DNA of 64,000 nt from Flavobacterium kayseriense (GTDB lineage Bacteria; Bacteroidota; Bacteroidia; Flavobacteriales; Flavobacteriaceae): positions 310,001-374,000 of the forward strand of contig NZ_JACRUI010000003.1 in NCBI RefSeq assembly GCF_014305095.1, given 5' to 3'. Both the position numbers and the translations under genes were made by a program. How positions within the stretch are numbered: position 1 is the first letter of the stretch; each line of letters starts with the position of its first letter. Under the pieces are notes generated by a model that was given only the letters and a program-made list of their open reading frames with translations, was not told where the DNA came from and searched no databases. Shown piece by piece: positions 25,801 through 34,296 of the stretch.

Positions 25801-28537
25801 ATTGGTATACAACACCTGGTATATTATCTGATAGCGATTGTAGCCTCAGCTCAGCCTCTTTGCGCTCGCTGATATCTTGAAAACTACCATAAATGCGTTG
25901 ACATTCCCCGTTAAGTAGCTCAGCTGTTCCAATACAACGAACCCATCTTTCTTTTTTAGTAGTAGTCACTATAACCGCTTCATAATCGAACGATTCTCCT
26001 TTTTGAATACACTTCTTAATATGTAGTGCTACACTTTCTTTAAAATCATCTCTATAGAAACTTAACCCTGTTTTTAGGCTTGGACAAAATGTTTTTGCGT
26101 CTGTCTCATGCAATTGATGTACTTCAACAGACCAAAATATTTCTTCATTTATAAGATCAAATTCCCAACTACCAATTTTGGCTAAATTATTAGATTGTTG
26201 GATTAAATTTCTTAACTTTTTCTCTGAAGTAACATTTTTTCCAACCGCATAAATGACACCTTCTTCAATTGAAGGGTTGCTATTCCAACTTATCCAAATA
26301 GTTTCTCCATTTTTATTTAAAAATCGATTCTCAAATTCATAGACTGCTTCTCCCTTTTCCAGCTTATTCATTTCTATAAAAGTACTTTCACGATCATCAG
26401 GATGTACAAATTCTATTAAATTATGAAATAGAATTTCCTCTTTAGCGTAGCCCAGTAGTTCACAACCCCATTTATTGATTTTTAAAAATTTCCCATTAAA
26501 ATCTGATAAGCATAAAACATCAGGTATCGCGTTAAACAAGTGGCTTAAATCATTTTCAAGCTGCTTTCTAATTAATTCAGAGCCTACAAATTGTTCTATC
26601 TTTTTAAATATCCTACTGTAGTTTTTAAAATATTGAGATTTGTTTTTTATTCCTATTAGTAGTAAGCCAACGACTTCCTCATTGTAAATTAAGGGAATCC
26701 CTAATATGGTTTGTAAACCTATAGTTTTTGCAGCATCGCGACGAACAAACTCCTCATTGTTACAAACATCATCCCAAAGTAATTGTTTTTTATTTGCCCA
26801 TACTTTACCAACCAAGCCTTCATTACGAGAAACCTTGTTTAGTTGTATTTCATGTTGATAAAATAGTTCGTCAGAAGGCAAAGCTGTGTAATGAGAGAGC
26901 AGTTTCATTTCGCTTTTTTCTTGATTTAAAGACCAAGCTTCGACCAAGTCAAAGTTCCCAAAATTACTTATGGATTCACATAAACCTGTGAGACTATTCA
27001 AGAGATTATTTTGGATGCTAAAGTTGCTACTAATTTGGGAAAGTAAATCTTTTTCTAATACCTGTATCTTTTGTTCTGTAACATCTCTTAGAACAGAGAC
27101 CCAATGTGTGTATTGACCATCATGGTCTGTTACTGGACTTATAGCAAAATTTGCCCAAAATTCTTCACCCGCTTTATTGTAATTTATAGTAGTTATTTCG
27201 CAAGTCTCGAATTTAGAGATAGCTTTGCTTACTTTATCTAATTCTTTCCTTTCTGTATTAGGACCTTGTAATATACGGGGTGTTTTACCTATTATATCTA
27301 TTGGTAAGTACCCGGTCATAGAAGTAAAGGCCTCATTGACAAAAATAATTTTAGGATCTAGTCCTTTATTACTTGGTTCTACTTCTGTAATGACAATCGC
27401 ATCTTTGGAATTAGTTATAACACTTTCAAAAAGTTTTAATTTTTGTTGCTCCTTGATTTTTTTTGTAACATCACGTGAATTTGCAACAATTCCGTTCACT
27501 TCTGGAATATCTAACATGTTAGTCAAAACTGTTTCTATCCACCTCCACTCTTTGTTGCTGTCTAAAAAGCGAAATGGTTTTACATTTACTTTTTTCTGAC
27601 TATAAATTTTGTTTAAACTCTTTAAATTAGCCTCTAAATCCTCCGGATGTATAAAATCTGTAGTTTTCCTACCCAATATTTCTTCAGGTGATATACCTAA
27701 GATAGTTTTACATGTTGGACTAACATAAGTGTAATAACCATCTTTATTTACTATACTAAAAACATCAGACCCTTCTTGAACGAGAGCTTTAAAACGTAAT
27801 TCACTATTAAACAATGAGTTATCCTGTTTAGCTTTTTCCTCATCAGCTCTTGCTACACAATACATAAGATTATCACCATCACTCCATTTCGCAGTCCAAA
27901 AATTGTATGCTGTTGCACCATTTTTTGTCTTGTACCTATTTGTAAATGATTTAATTACTTTATCACTGTAAATATCAATTGCGGCAGCATTAGTCTTGTT
28001 AATGTCTTCCTCTATAACTAAGTCTACAAATGATTTTCCTTCAAGCTCTTCCGGTAAGTATCCCCAAAGTTGTTTTGAAGCCTCACTTACATAAACAAAT
28101 TTACCTTCCTTGTTAATACTACATAAAACGTCTAAAGAAGCGTTCACCATTTTTTTATAATCAGGTTGACTTGCTTTTAAGGCCTCACAAACTTGACTGA
28201 TTGCTAAAAAACATTCTTGTTCTCTAAAAATGATTTTATAACCATTGACCACTTGGTAAAGTGTTTCTCCTGAATTAGTAAGAAATTGGAATTTCCCTAG
28301 TTGTATGTAACCGCTTTTATTGTGAATTGAAGCGTGAGCATCTATAAATGCTTCTTGCTCTTTTTCAACTATAAAGTTAGTAACGTCACTATTAATTAAT
28401 GAATTACTGCTGTGACCAAATTGTTGTGTTGCCGCCGAGTTAACATCGAGTATTATGAAAGTCTCTAATTCATAAATCCAACACGACAGTGGATTATCAT
28501 AAAATAGACTGCTAAAACCAAAGAAATCGTTTTTCAT
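22868..28537 (-). CDS. Giant soluble multi-PAS/GAF hybrid-input histidine kinase (1889 aa)
   Basis: By eye the order is PAS 1-118, PAS 127-235, PAS 247-360, PAS 367-490, GAF about 500-660, and PAS domains near 665, 780, 900, 1025, 1145, 1270, 1398 and 1510. HisKA follows, with His1668 in FVASHDLQEP, and then a HATPase_c domain (N box DNAIKYS, G1 DNGIGID, G2 GTGIGLSIAKR). There is no membrane segment or signal peptide, so it is cytosolic and should sense diffusible or redox signals. The fourth PAS has a LOV-like stretch (GKTPRILQGPNT), but the flavin-reactive Cys is replaced by Pro. Residues 780-1390 are 2.5 copies of a 245-residue repeat. No receiver domain is attached. The receivers are encoded downstream. 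Confidence 0.9.
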   Translation of the reverse strand: MKNDFFGFSSLFYDNPLSCWIYELETFIILDVNSAATQQFGHSSNSLINSDVTNFIVEKEQEAFIDAHASIHNKSGYIQLGKFQFLTNSGETLYQVVNGYKIIFREQECFLAISQVCEALKASQPDYKKMVNASLDVLCSINKEGKFVYVSEASKQLWGYLPEELEGKSFVDLVIEEDINKTNAAAIDIYSDKVIKSFTNRYKTKNGATAYNFWTAKWSDGDNLMYCVARADEEKAKQDNSLFNSELRFKALVQEGSDVFSIVNKDGYYTYVSPTCKTILGISPEEILGRKTTDFIHPEDLEANLKSLNKIYSQKKVNVKPFRFLDSNKEWRWIETVLTNMLDIPEVNGIVANSRDVTKKIKEQQKLKLFESVITNSKDAIVITEVEPSNKGLDPKIIFVNEAFTSMTGYLPIDIIGKTPRILQGPNTERKELDKVSKAISKFETCEITTINYNKAGEEFWANFAISPVTDHDGQYTHWVSVLRDVTEQKIQVLEKDLLSQISSNFSIQNNLLNSLTGLCESISNFGNFDLVEAWSLNQEKSEMKLLSHYTALPSDELFYQHEIQLNKVSRNEGLVGKVWANKKQLLWDDVCNNEEFVRRDAAKTIGLQTILGIPLIYNEEVVGLLLIGIKNKSQYFKNYSRIFKKIEQFVGSELIRKQLENDLSHLFNAIPDVLCLSDFNGKFLKINKWGCELLGYAKEEILFHNLIEFVHPDDRESTFIEMNKLEKGEAVYEFENRFLNKNGETIWISWNSNPSIEEGVIYAVGKNVTSEKKLRNLIQQSNNLAKIGSWEFDLINEEIFWSVEVHQLHETDAKTFCPSLKTGLSFYRDDFKESVALHIKKCIQKGESFDYEAVIVTTTKKERWVRCIGTAELLNGECQRIYGSFQDISERKEAELRLQSLSDNIPGVVYQYVIHPDGTDSLKYVTKGSLQIWGIEADLVVNNNQLVWDQIKAGGEIDKINKSIYDAIESKSKWTATWKYMMPNGELRNHLGYGSPTFLSDGTVIINSVILDVTVDVKNEELLQQVVQQVKIGSWELDLTSGKLTWSEMVHRIVETDSTTHIPELASTLSFCRKDFYDYALLKFNECVKTGQSFDFELVIVTANKKEKWVRVIGNAEEIEGRFQRIYGSIHDISSSKETENRLLSISQNLPGVVYQYLINQDGSDTLQYVSGEVHELWGFSAEEVTQNISLVWHQIKEGGEYDIVKDSILKSIKTKTKWTCRYKYVTPSGEIRTHLGYGSPNFLTDGTITYNSIILDVTQEAKNEVLLEQTTELARIGSWELDLINQQGDAMYWSPLVKNILEVESNYNPTLTSGLEFYEGTNKDKVTEAISNLIKHGLPFDEEILIKTCKGSIKWVRIIGNSETIKNRRVRVFGSLQDINDKKLAGEKLQKAFKEKNEILESIGDAFCSFDKNWIVTYWNKEAEVVLGRERDKIVGKHLWDEYPDVVGTEFYNQYQKAVLTKEVTSFEAHYSTVNKWLEVSAYPSEEGLSVYFKDITLRKEGDIRLVAANERFEKVTEATKDAIWDWDLINETFYRSKAVENFFGKDTLKLMTNNDFWRDKFHIDDLDTIQKSIQHAISDPNCDRWELEYRIFNEQGEIIYVADQGIIIRNKNGKATRMVGAMTDISEEKNMTIKLNELNQSLQLQSFELKRSNEELEQFAFVASHDLQEPLRMITSFMDLLQRKYGDLLDEKGHKYIHYATDGAIRMKQIILDLLDYSRANKPAEGKQKVDFNDIITEFNTLRRKIITEKKVVITSDHLPVMITYRAAVTQIFNCILDNAIKYSEQDKQPEIVIKVVDKKTSWSFTIRDNGIGIDPQFHDKIFVIFQRLHNVEQYPGTGIGLSIAKRHIEFLGGTIWLESKVGEGSIFHFTIAKNEEMPLLKKQIS
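24370..26200 (-). repeat. In-frame 735-bp tandem repeat (2.5 copies) inside the kinase gene
   Basis: The motif GSWE(F/L)DL recurs at residues 789, 1034 and 1279, an exact 245-residue (735-bp) period. Each full unit is a PAS starting KIGSWE and ending RIYGS-x-(Q/H)DIS, followed by a PAS starting PGVVYQY and containing HLGYGSP-x-FL-x-DGT. The third copy stops after the first PAS. DNA limits are calculated from residue positions and are approximate. Confidence 0.8.
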
Positions 28538-28821
28538 ATATTTTAATTAACCTGAAATGATGCGAATTTATAGAAACTAAGTTTAGTAAAAATGATTTTT
28601 GAAATCTAGGTATCAACAATCCTCTTTAGTACAACTAATTATAATAAAAGCACCATTAAATTGGATGCGTAATGACATGACTCTTTATAAGCCTACCAAA
28701 AAGCACGTTGTAATCAAGACCATTCTTACTTTTTCTTATGGAAAAATAATACCTTGCTAAAATATAAAAAGTTCATTATAAATAACAAGACTTCTAGAAA
28801 TATGTGTGCTCCGTAAAATAA

Positions 28822-28865
28822 AAAAAACCATTACGGAACTTGTATAAGTTGTGTAATGGTTTTTT
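28822..28865 (-). terminator. Terminator of the DEAD-box helicase gene
   Basis: AAAAAACCATTAC (28822-28834) pairs with GTAATGGTTTTTT (28853-28865), with an inner AACTT/AAGTT stem. A/T tracts on both sides make it potentially bidirectional. The remainder of the 28538-28883 gap (kinase promoter side) shows no element I can name. Confidence 0.85.
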
Positions 28866-28883
28866 ATTGAATTCTAGAAGAAT

Positions 28884-30224
28884 TTACTTTTTCATTTTTT
28901 GTCTTTTAACGGGTTTTTCAGCTGGTTCATTTTTGTTCTGCAACAAATAATTAGCCAAAAGTTTTTCTATCAACTCATCCTTTGTAAGGTGATGAAAGAC
29001 TGTTTTTATTTTTGTTTTTAATTCAGCATCAACATCATGGTTGGGTTTTGTTTTAAAAATTTGTTTTGCCCATAATAAGGTATTGTTTTCTTCGATACTT
29101 GAAGCCGAAGGTTTCTTGAACTTACTGAATTTAATACCTAGTTCTTTTTCAAAATCAACAATTTCTTTTTCTTCCTCAGGCTGTAAAACAGTTAAAGATA
29201 AACCCTTTGCTCCTGCTCTAGCTGTACGTCCACTGCGATGCACGTAAGATTCATAGACATCTGGTAAGTGATAGTTTACTACGTACGAAATTTCCTTTAC
29301 ATCAATTCCTCTCGCCGCCAAGTCAGTGGCTACTAAGATATTGATATGTCCTTCACGAAATTGCTCCATGATACGATCTCTAATTCCTTGTGACAAACTT
29401 CCATGCAAAGCACCTGATGAAAAGCGGTTAATTGCCAAATTTTTTGCAAGTTTGTTTACTGCTGCCTTTGTTTTACAAAATATAATTCCGCGTTCTCCTT
29501 CTTTCGAATTTAAAAAGTGCATCAAAACATCTAGTTTCTCGATAGGATCGACCACTATATATTCGTGATCAATATCCTGATTCCCTACAGTTTCCATACT
29601 TGCACTTACTTGTACTACATTTTTGTTCAAGTAATTCTGCACCAATTGTTTGATGGTCCCCGGCATAGTTGCTGAGAACAAAATCGTTTTATGATCCTTA
29701 GGTAATTCAGCTACTATTTCGTCTAAACTTTCTTTTAAGATACTGACCATTTCATCAGCCTCATCTAGAACTAAAAAGTTGGTTTCCTTCAGATTGATTG
29801 CTTTTCGTTGAATCAAGTCAATTAAACGTCCTGGTGTGGCTACAACTATATGAGTTGGATTCGTCAAGCGTTCTATTTGGGGTTTTATAGGTATTCCTCC
29901 ACAAGTTGCTGCTATCGAAACATCAGGTAAAAACTGCGAAAAAGCTTCTAAATTAGTAAAAATTTGTTGCCCTAATTCTCTTGTTGGAACTAATATTACA
30001 GCTTGAACGTGTGCCTTATTTGTATCAATTAATTGTATAAGTGGTAATCCAAAAGCAGCCGTTTTTCCCGTTCCTGTTTTAGCAAGTCCTACTACATCTG
30101 TTTTATTAGCTAATAATAGCGGAATTGCTTTTTGCTGAATCTCTGTTGGCGTTACAATTTTCAATTCGCTTAACGCTTTGCAAATTGGTGCCGAAATTCC
30201 AAGATCTGAGAATTGTTTTGACAT
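28884..30224 (-). CDS. DEAD-box ATP-dependent RNA helicase
   Basis: A 446-residue DEAD-box helicase of the RhlE/DeaD-type group, acting on RNA structure in ribosome assembly or mRNA turnover. All core motifs are visible: Q motif (FSDLGISAPICKAL ... TPTEIQQKAIP), motif I AKTGTGKT near 43-50, Ia PTRELGQQ, Ib TPGRLID, II LDEADEM, III SATMPG, V ATDLAARGIDV and VI HRSGRTARAG. The short basic C-terminal tail (KRQKMKK) may contact RNA. It is separated from the upstream helicase gene by a structured repeat (30274-30339), so co-transcription is uncertain. Confidence 0.93.
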   Translation of the reverse strand: MSKQFSDLGISAPICKALSELKIVTPTEIQQKAIPLLLANKTDVVGLAKTGTGKTAAFGLPLIQLIDTNKAHVQAVILVPTRELGQQIFTNLEAFSQFLPDVSIAATCGGIPIKPQIERLTNPTHIVVATPGRLIDLIQRKAINLKETNFLVLDEADEMVSILKESLDEIVAELPKDHKTILFSATMPGTIKQLVQNYLNKNVVQVSASMETVGNQDIDHEYIVVDPIEKLDVLMHFLNSKEGERGIIFCKTKAAVNKLAKNLAINRFSSGALHGSLSQGIRDRIMEQFREGHINILVATDLAARGIDVKEISYVVNYHLPDVYESYVHRSGRTARAGAKGLSLTVLQPEEEKEIVDFEKELGIKFSKFKKPSASSIEENNTLLWAKQIFKTKPNHDVDAELKTKIKTVFHHLTKDELIEKLLANYLLQNKNEPAEKPVKRQKMKK

Positions 30225-30273
30225 ATGTTGTGGATGTATTATTTTATGAAAATGTGATTGATGTGCAACTTTC

Positions 30274-30339
30274 TAGCCCTGATGGAAACGATATCCTCTT
30301 GTGTTGGTGTTCACCACAAGAGATAAAGTGTACAGCAGG
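30274..30339 (+). repeat. Structured intergenic repeat, family 1, copy B
   Basis: Starts TAGCCCTGATGGAAACGATA and ends ACAGCAGGA. CTCTTGTG (30296-30303) and CACAAGAG (30315-30322) form the central hairpin, and CCTG/CAGG close the ends. It is homologous to copy A (3617-3692, opposite strand) and, at both ends, to copy C (37061-37172). It lies between two minus-strand helicase genes. Confidence 0.75.
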
Positions 30340-30354
30340 AAAAAGCTCCTTATT

Positions 30355-31902
30355 TTACTCCTCGTCATCAGGCTCATTCATGATTTTCTCACGATACTTT
30401 TTACCTAGTAACAAAGTTAGTTTTAATTTGTAATCGTCAATTAGCCATTCACGATAGTTTTTACTGCACTGGCTCAAACATTTTGAATAGCGCTTGATAC
30501 GACAATCAATATCATCATCAAGTTCCTTAGCTAATGCTTTTGCTTCCTGCAGCGTCTCTGTATTGTAAACGCACATGGTACTGTGTTGCTCTAAAGATTT
30601 CTCTAGCACAACCTTTGAACGTAAATTTTGCTTGATGGCGAGCTTATGTTCTTCGTCTATGTCAAAAGTAACATCTTCAGTATTACTAAATTTAGCGCGT
30701 AATTCAGGTGGCATTGAATACTTAAAATAAAGTTCAATCTCAGTGTCGTCACGCAGATTTTCTAAATAGAATTCCGGAGATTTAAAAATATGTTGCCAGT
30801 TTACCGGCTCACTCCATAGACCAAAACGAGCTGCATTATTACCTAAATCAATCACCGTAAAATCATCCTTGTTAGGTAGTTTACGAGAACCACGACCAAT
30901 CATTTGGTAATACAAGGTTAAGGATTTTGTTGCTCTATTTAATATGATTGTTTCTACAGTAGGTTCATCAAAACCTGTGGTAAGAATTCCCACTGACGTT
31001 AAAATAGCATCAGGTGTATGTTTGAACCAATGCAAAATGTCCTTACGTTCCTCTGCATTACTAGTATTATCTAAGTGACGTATTGGATAGCCTGCTTCCC
31101 TAAAAGTTTCATATACATACAATGAAGTATTGATTCCGTTATTGAAAATTAGGGTCTTTTTACCTAATGATTTCTCAGTATAGGCGTGTAACAGTTTCTC
31201 TTGCATGTGCATGTTAGTGTACAAATCATCAGAGGATTTTACTGTGTAATCTCCATTAATACCTACTTTAAGAGAAGTTAACCCTACATCGTAGCTATAG
31301 GTTGTTGCTCGAGCCAAAAACCCATTGTTAATTAACGAACTAATAGTGTCACCTACGATTAATTCATCGTAGCTTTCGTGCATTGGTAATTTAATATTAG
31401 AACTTAATGGCGTTGCCGTTACTCCTAAAATAAACGCGTTTGTAAAGGAACTTAGTAATTTCCTGAAAGAGTTGTAATGGGCCTCATCAATAATTACTAA
31501 ACCTACGTTGTCAAGGTGTAATTTTTCGTCGTAAATACGATTTTTAAGGGTTTCTACCATGGCAACAAAACACGAAAAATCATTTTGATCTGGTAACTCC
31601 TTTACCTTACTGTTAATGATCTTGTTTTTTACTCCAAAACCTTTAAGCATCTTTGATGTTTGCTTACAAAGCTCGATTCGGTGCGTTAAAACAACGACCT
31701 TTAAATCGTGCTTGGATAAATAACGACGAACAATTTCAGAGAAAATAACTGTTTTACCACCACCGGTAGGAAGCTGGTAAAGCAGGTGATGTTGTTTAGG
31801 TCCGTTATCGATACGTTCAAATATAGCATCGATGTCACCTTGTTGGTATGCATAAAGTTCTTTTCTGTCTTCTTTTTCTATTTCTATAGTATTTTCAAAC
31901 AT
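30355..31902 (-). CDS. SF2 DEAD/DEAH-type helicase
   Basis: A superfamily 2 helicase with RecA-like domains. Walker A is LPTGGGKT, Walker B/DEAH is VIIDEAHYNS, motif III is GVTATP, and motif VI is MIGRGSRKLPNKDDF. The C-terminal 130 residues are charged and resemble no domain I can name. The open frame extends upstream to 31983, but a -7 element (31923-31930) lies inside that extension. Met28 (MFENTIEIEKEDRKELYAYQ) is therefore the better start, giving 515 residues. It resembles RadD/YejH-type or restriction-like helicases thought to act in DNA repair. The exact role is unknown. No restriction or methylase gene is adjacent. Confidence 0.82.
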   Translation of the reverse strand: MFENTIEIEKEDRKELYAYQQGDIDAIFERIDNGPKQHHLLYQLPTGGGKTVIFSEIVRRYLSKHDLKVVVLTHRIELCKQTSKMLKGFGVKNKIINSKVKELPDQNDFSCFVAMVETLKNRIYDEKLHLDNVGLVIIDEAHYNSFRKLLSSFTNAFILGVTATPLSSNIKLPMHESYDELIVGDTISSLINNGFLARATTYSYDVGLTSLKVGINGDYTVKSSDDLYTNMHMQEKLLHAYTEKSLGKKTLIFNNGINTSLYVYETFREAGYPIRHLDNTSNAEERKDILHWFKHTPDAILTSVGILTTGFDEPTVETIILNRATKSLTLYYQMIGRGSRKLPNKDDFTVIDLGNNAARFGLWSEPVNWQHIFKSPEFYLENLRDDTEIELYFKYSMPPELRAKFSNTEDVTFDIDEEHKLAIKQNLRSKVVLEKSLEQHSTMCVYNTETLQEAKALAKELDDDIDCRIKRYSKCLSQCSKNYREWLIDDYKLKLTLLLGKKYREKIMNEPDDEE

Positions 31903-31922
31903 TGTTTTTTGTTGGGTTTTTG

Positions 31923-31930
31923 CAAAAATA
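31923..31930 (-). promoter_or_regulatory. -7 element of the SF2 helicase gene
   Basis: The minus strand reads TATTTTTG (TAnnTTTG), 20 bases upstream of the ATG at 31902. It lies inside the longer open frame and decides the start call. Confidence 0.5.
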
Positions 31931-32010
31931 CGTCTAAAAAACAGTTTATCGGGTATATTTAATTGAAAATATCCCGATGTCATTAAATAATTTTGATTAA
32001 CGGAATCTAC

Positions 32011-32538
32011 TTAATCCTCTATTTTCTCTAGCGCCGCAACAAATCCCTCCTTGTTTTGCCACCGTTGTGTAGTGGTTTCATTACTTATAGAAATTAGCCG
32101 AGACTTGAAATCGGTTACCATTCCGTTTGCTATCGAAAACCGAATCACTTGCTCAAAATAGGTTAACATACTTTTAAAAAACAACTCTTGTTTAATAAAA
32201 TGATCTACAGAATAAGCTTGTGCTATTTCAATTTGATAACACATAGCGTCAGCAATTACATACGGGTCTACGCCCAAAAGGATAAAATGCTTGATCATTT
32301 TTTGAGCCACAGAACGACGCATTTTAGGTCTTCGCTTTATTTTGCCTTTTTGAATTGGAAAATATTCATGTGAGACTTTAACTTTATATTCCTGCAAGAG
32401 TGCATTTTCGTTTGGGTTAAAAACAAAGTTATAATAAACCTTTACGGGAATAAATTTCTCATAAAGCGCTACCATTTGCTCCTCGAGTTGTTCTTTAGTC
32501 AAATCTTTTAGATACTTTTTTAATTCTCGCTTGCTCAT
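32011..32538 (-). CDS. DUF6155-family protein
   Basis: A 175-residue protein when started at the second Met (MSKRELKKYLKDLTKEQLEE). The first possible Met is two codons earlier. It has a helical, highly charged N-terminus, a basic centre (KGKIKRRPKMRRSVAQKMIK) and no membrane segment or signal peptide. I recognise the N-terminal SKRELKKYL-x-x-LTKEQLEEQ and VKVYYNFVFNPNE patterns as DUF6155, a family of unknown function common in Bacteroidetes. It has its own promoter (32557-32589) and ends 108 bases before the helicase start. Nothing in the neighbours points to a function. Confidence 0.75.
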   Translation of the reverse strand: MSKRELKKYLKDLTKEQLEEQMVALYEKFIPVKVYYNFVFNPNENALLQEYKVKVSHEYFPIQKGKIKRRPKMRRSVAQKMIKHFILLGVDPYVIADAMCYQIEIAQAYSVDHFIKQELFFKSMLTYFEQVIRFSIANGMVTDFKSRLISISNETTTQRWQNKEGFVAALEKIED

Positions 32539-32556
32539 TATCAAAGTTTAGGATTA

Positions 32557-32589
32557 CAAAAGTAAATTAGTTTAGGTTGTAATACCCAA
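32557..32589 (-). promoter_or_regulatory. Promoter of the DUF6155 gene
   Basis: On the minus strand TTG (32587-32589), 22 bases, then TACTTTTG (32557-32564), about 19 bases before the ATG at 32538. A good fit to the Bacteroidetes -33/-7 pattern. Confidence 0.5.
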
Positions 32590-32607
32590 AAAATGAATCA
32601 TAATACT

Positions 32608-32615
32608 TAATTTTG
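32608..32615 (+). promoter_or_regulatory. -7 element of the DUF3817-MscS operon
   Basis: TAATTTTG (TAnnTTTG) lies 25 bases before the ATG at 32641. No clear -33 TTG was found. Confidence 0.4.
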
Positions 32616-32640
32616 GCCTAAATCAAATAAAATAAATGCA

Positions 32641-32925
32641 ATGTTAAAGGTTTTCAAGGTTACAGCCATTCTAGAAGGAATATCTTATTTAGTGTTAATT
32701 GCTAATATGCTTATCCTTAAAACGTATAATCCTGACTTGTATCATGTTATTCTTAGGCCTTTTGGTATGGCTCACGGATTTTTATTTATTGCATATATCA
32801 TTTTAGCTATCTTATTAAAGAAACAGCAAAATTGGAATTATCCGACTTTGGGGATTATTTTAGCTGCATCATTAATTCCGTTTGGAACTTTTTATATCGA
32901 AAAGAAATACTGTAAAAATGTTTAA
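32641..32925 (+). CDS. DUF3817-family membrane protein
   Basis: A 94-residue protein with three hydrophobic segments (about 8-27, 41-60 and 68-88). The N-terminal FKVTAILEGISYLVL and the central RPFGMAHGFLFIAYI are the hallmarks of DUF3817, also found as a domain in YdzA-type proteins and next to transporters. The function is unknown. Its 3' end overlaps the start of the MscS gene by 8 bases, which indicates translational coupling and suggests that the two products work at the same membrane or under the same stress. Confidence 0.8.
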   Translation: MLKVFKVTAILEGISYLVLIANMLILKTYNPDLYHVILRPFGMAHGFLFIAYIILAILLKKQQNWNYPTLGIILAASLIPFGTFYIEKKYCKNV

Positions 32926-34177
32926 AGCAGCTTCTAAAATATTTACTTTACTCTATCCTTTTTTTAGAAAAATAGGGATGAATTATACTTTTGCTTCCTA
33001 CATTAGTTTAGTGATTAACATTGCTATACTGTGCTTACTTGCTTATAGTATATATATTGTTTTCAGGCTGTTACTGGTTACAATAATGGTTTTTATTGCC
33101 CGACGAACAAAAACACGTTTTGATGATTTATTAGTAACTAATAAAACAGCAAAATACATAGCTCACTTGATTCCTTTGTTATTCATCTACAAATCAGTAC
33201 CCGTTATTTTAGAAAAATATGAGTATTGGGAAGGTGTTTTTGGCAAACTTGTAGGCATCTATATTGTGATACTTGTTCTATGGATTATTAGAACAATTTT
33301 TAATGCCTTGCGAGATTATTTAAAGCTAAAGCCTCGTTACAGTGATAAGCCTATCGACAGTTTCATTCAGGTAATCATGATCCTGCTTTGGATAGTAGGT
33401 ATTATTATTATTATTTCCAGATTATTCGAGATAGGACATACAGAATTACTGACTACTTTTGGAGCTGTTTCGGCTTTAATAATATTGATTTTTAGAGATA
33501 TTATTTTAGGATTTGTCGCTAGTGTTCAAGTATCTGTAAACGATATGATTCGTATTGGCGACTGGATTACAATGGAGAAATTTGGCGCAGACGGAGATGT
33601 GATTGAAATTAATTTAACCACTGTTAAGGTTCGGAATTTTGACAATACCACCACCACGATTCCTACCTACAGCTTAAGCTCTGATTCGTTTCAGAACTGG
33701 AGAGGAATGTTAAATTCTGATGGAAGACGAATTAAAAGACACATTTTAATCAAAACCAGTAGTATTCGTTTTTTGAATGATTCGGAATTAGATAATCTAA
33801 AAAACATCAACCTTATTACCGCTTATATAGATAGCCGTAAAGCGGAGATTAATAATTACAATACGGATCGTGGCATTGATAAATCGATTGCCATTAACGG
33901 TCGAAACATGACAAATATGGGCGTTTTTAGAAAGTATATTATGCAATACTTAGCTAATCATCCCGCCATCAATCAAGAAATGTTACTGATGTGTCGTCAA
34001 TTGCAATCTACTGTAAACGGGGTACCTTTAGAGATTTATGCTTTTACAAGCGATAAAAGATGGGAAAGTTATGAATATGTAATGTCTGATGTTTTTGACC
34101 ATATTATTGCATCTGTTCCCTATTTTGGATTGGAAGTGTTTGAACTACCGTCTAAAGTTACAATTACAAAGTCCTAG
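32918..34177 (+). CDS. Mechanosensitive ion channel family protein (MscS/YbdG-like)
   Basis: The open frame begins at 32882, but the first 12 codons lie in the DUF3817 gene, so I start at MFKAASKIFTLL (ATG at 32918), giving 419 residues, the size of YbdG/MscM-type channels. Four or five N-terminal helices precede the MscS core, where FGAVSALIILIFRDIILGFVASVQV is the pore helix TM3. A beta domain follows (NDMIRIGDWITMEKFGADGDV), then a C-terminal alpha/beta cage. It would open on membrane tension to release osmolytes. Inner membrane. Confidence 0.88.
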   Translation: MFKAASKIFTLLYPFFRKIGMNYTFASYISLVINIAILCLLAYSIYIVFRLLLVTIMVFIARRTKTRFDDLLVTNKTAKYIAHLIPLLFIYKSVPVILEKYEYWEGVFGKLVGIYIVILVLWIIRTIFNALRDYLKLKPRYSDKPIDSFIQVIMILLWIVGIIIIISRLFEIGHTELLTTFGAVSALIILIFRDIILGFVASVQVSVNDMIRIGDWITMEKFGADGDVIEINLTTVKVRNFDNTTTTIPTYSLSSDSFQNWRGMLNSDGRRIKRHILIKTSSIRFLNDSELDNLKNINLITAYIDSRKAEINNYNTDRGIDKSIAINGRNMTNMGVFRKYIMQYLANHPAINQEMLLMCRQLQSTVNGVPLEIYAFTSDKRWESYEYVMSDVFDHIIASVPYFGLEVFELPSKVTITKS

Positions 34178-34296
34178 TACTTACATTCACCGGAATGAAA
34201 TAACAATAAAGTTTTTAATCTTGTACAAAAACCCATATACACACTATTTAGATATTGTATTTATCAAGCAGTAGTTAAAAAGATTTAAAAAAAAAA

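Noticed and set aside
27270..27300. LOV-type photoreceptor domain in the fourth PAS of the giant kinase
   Set aside because: The stretch GKTPRILQGPNT resembles LOV, but the flavin-adduct Cys is replaced by Pro, so classical LOV photochemistry is not supported.
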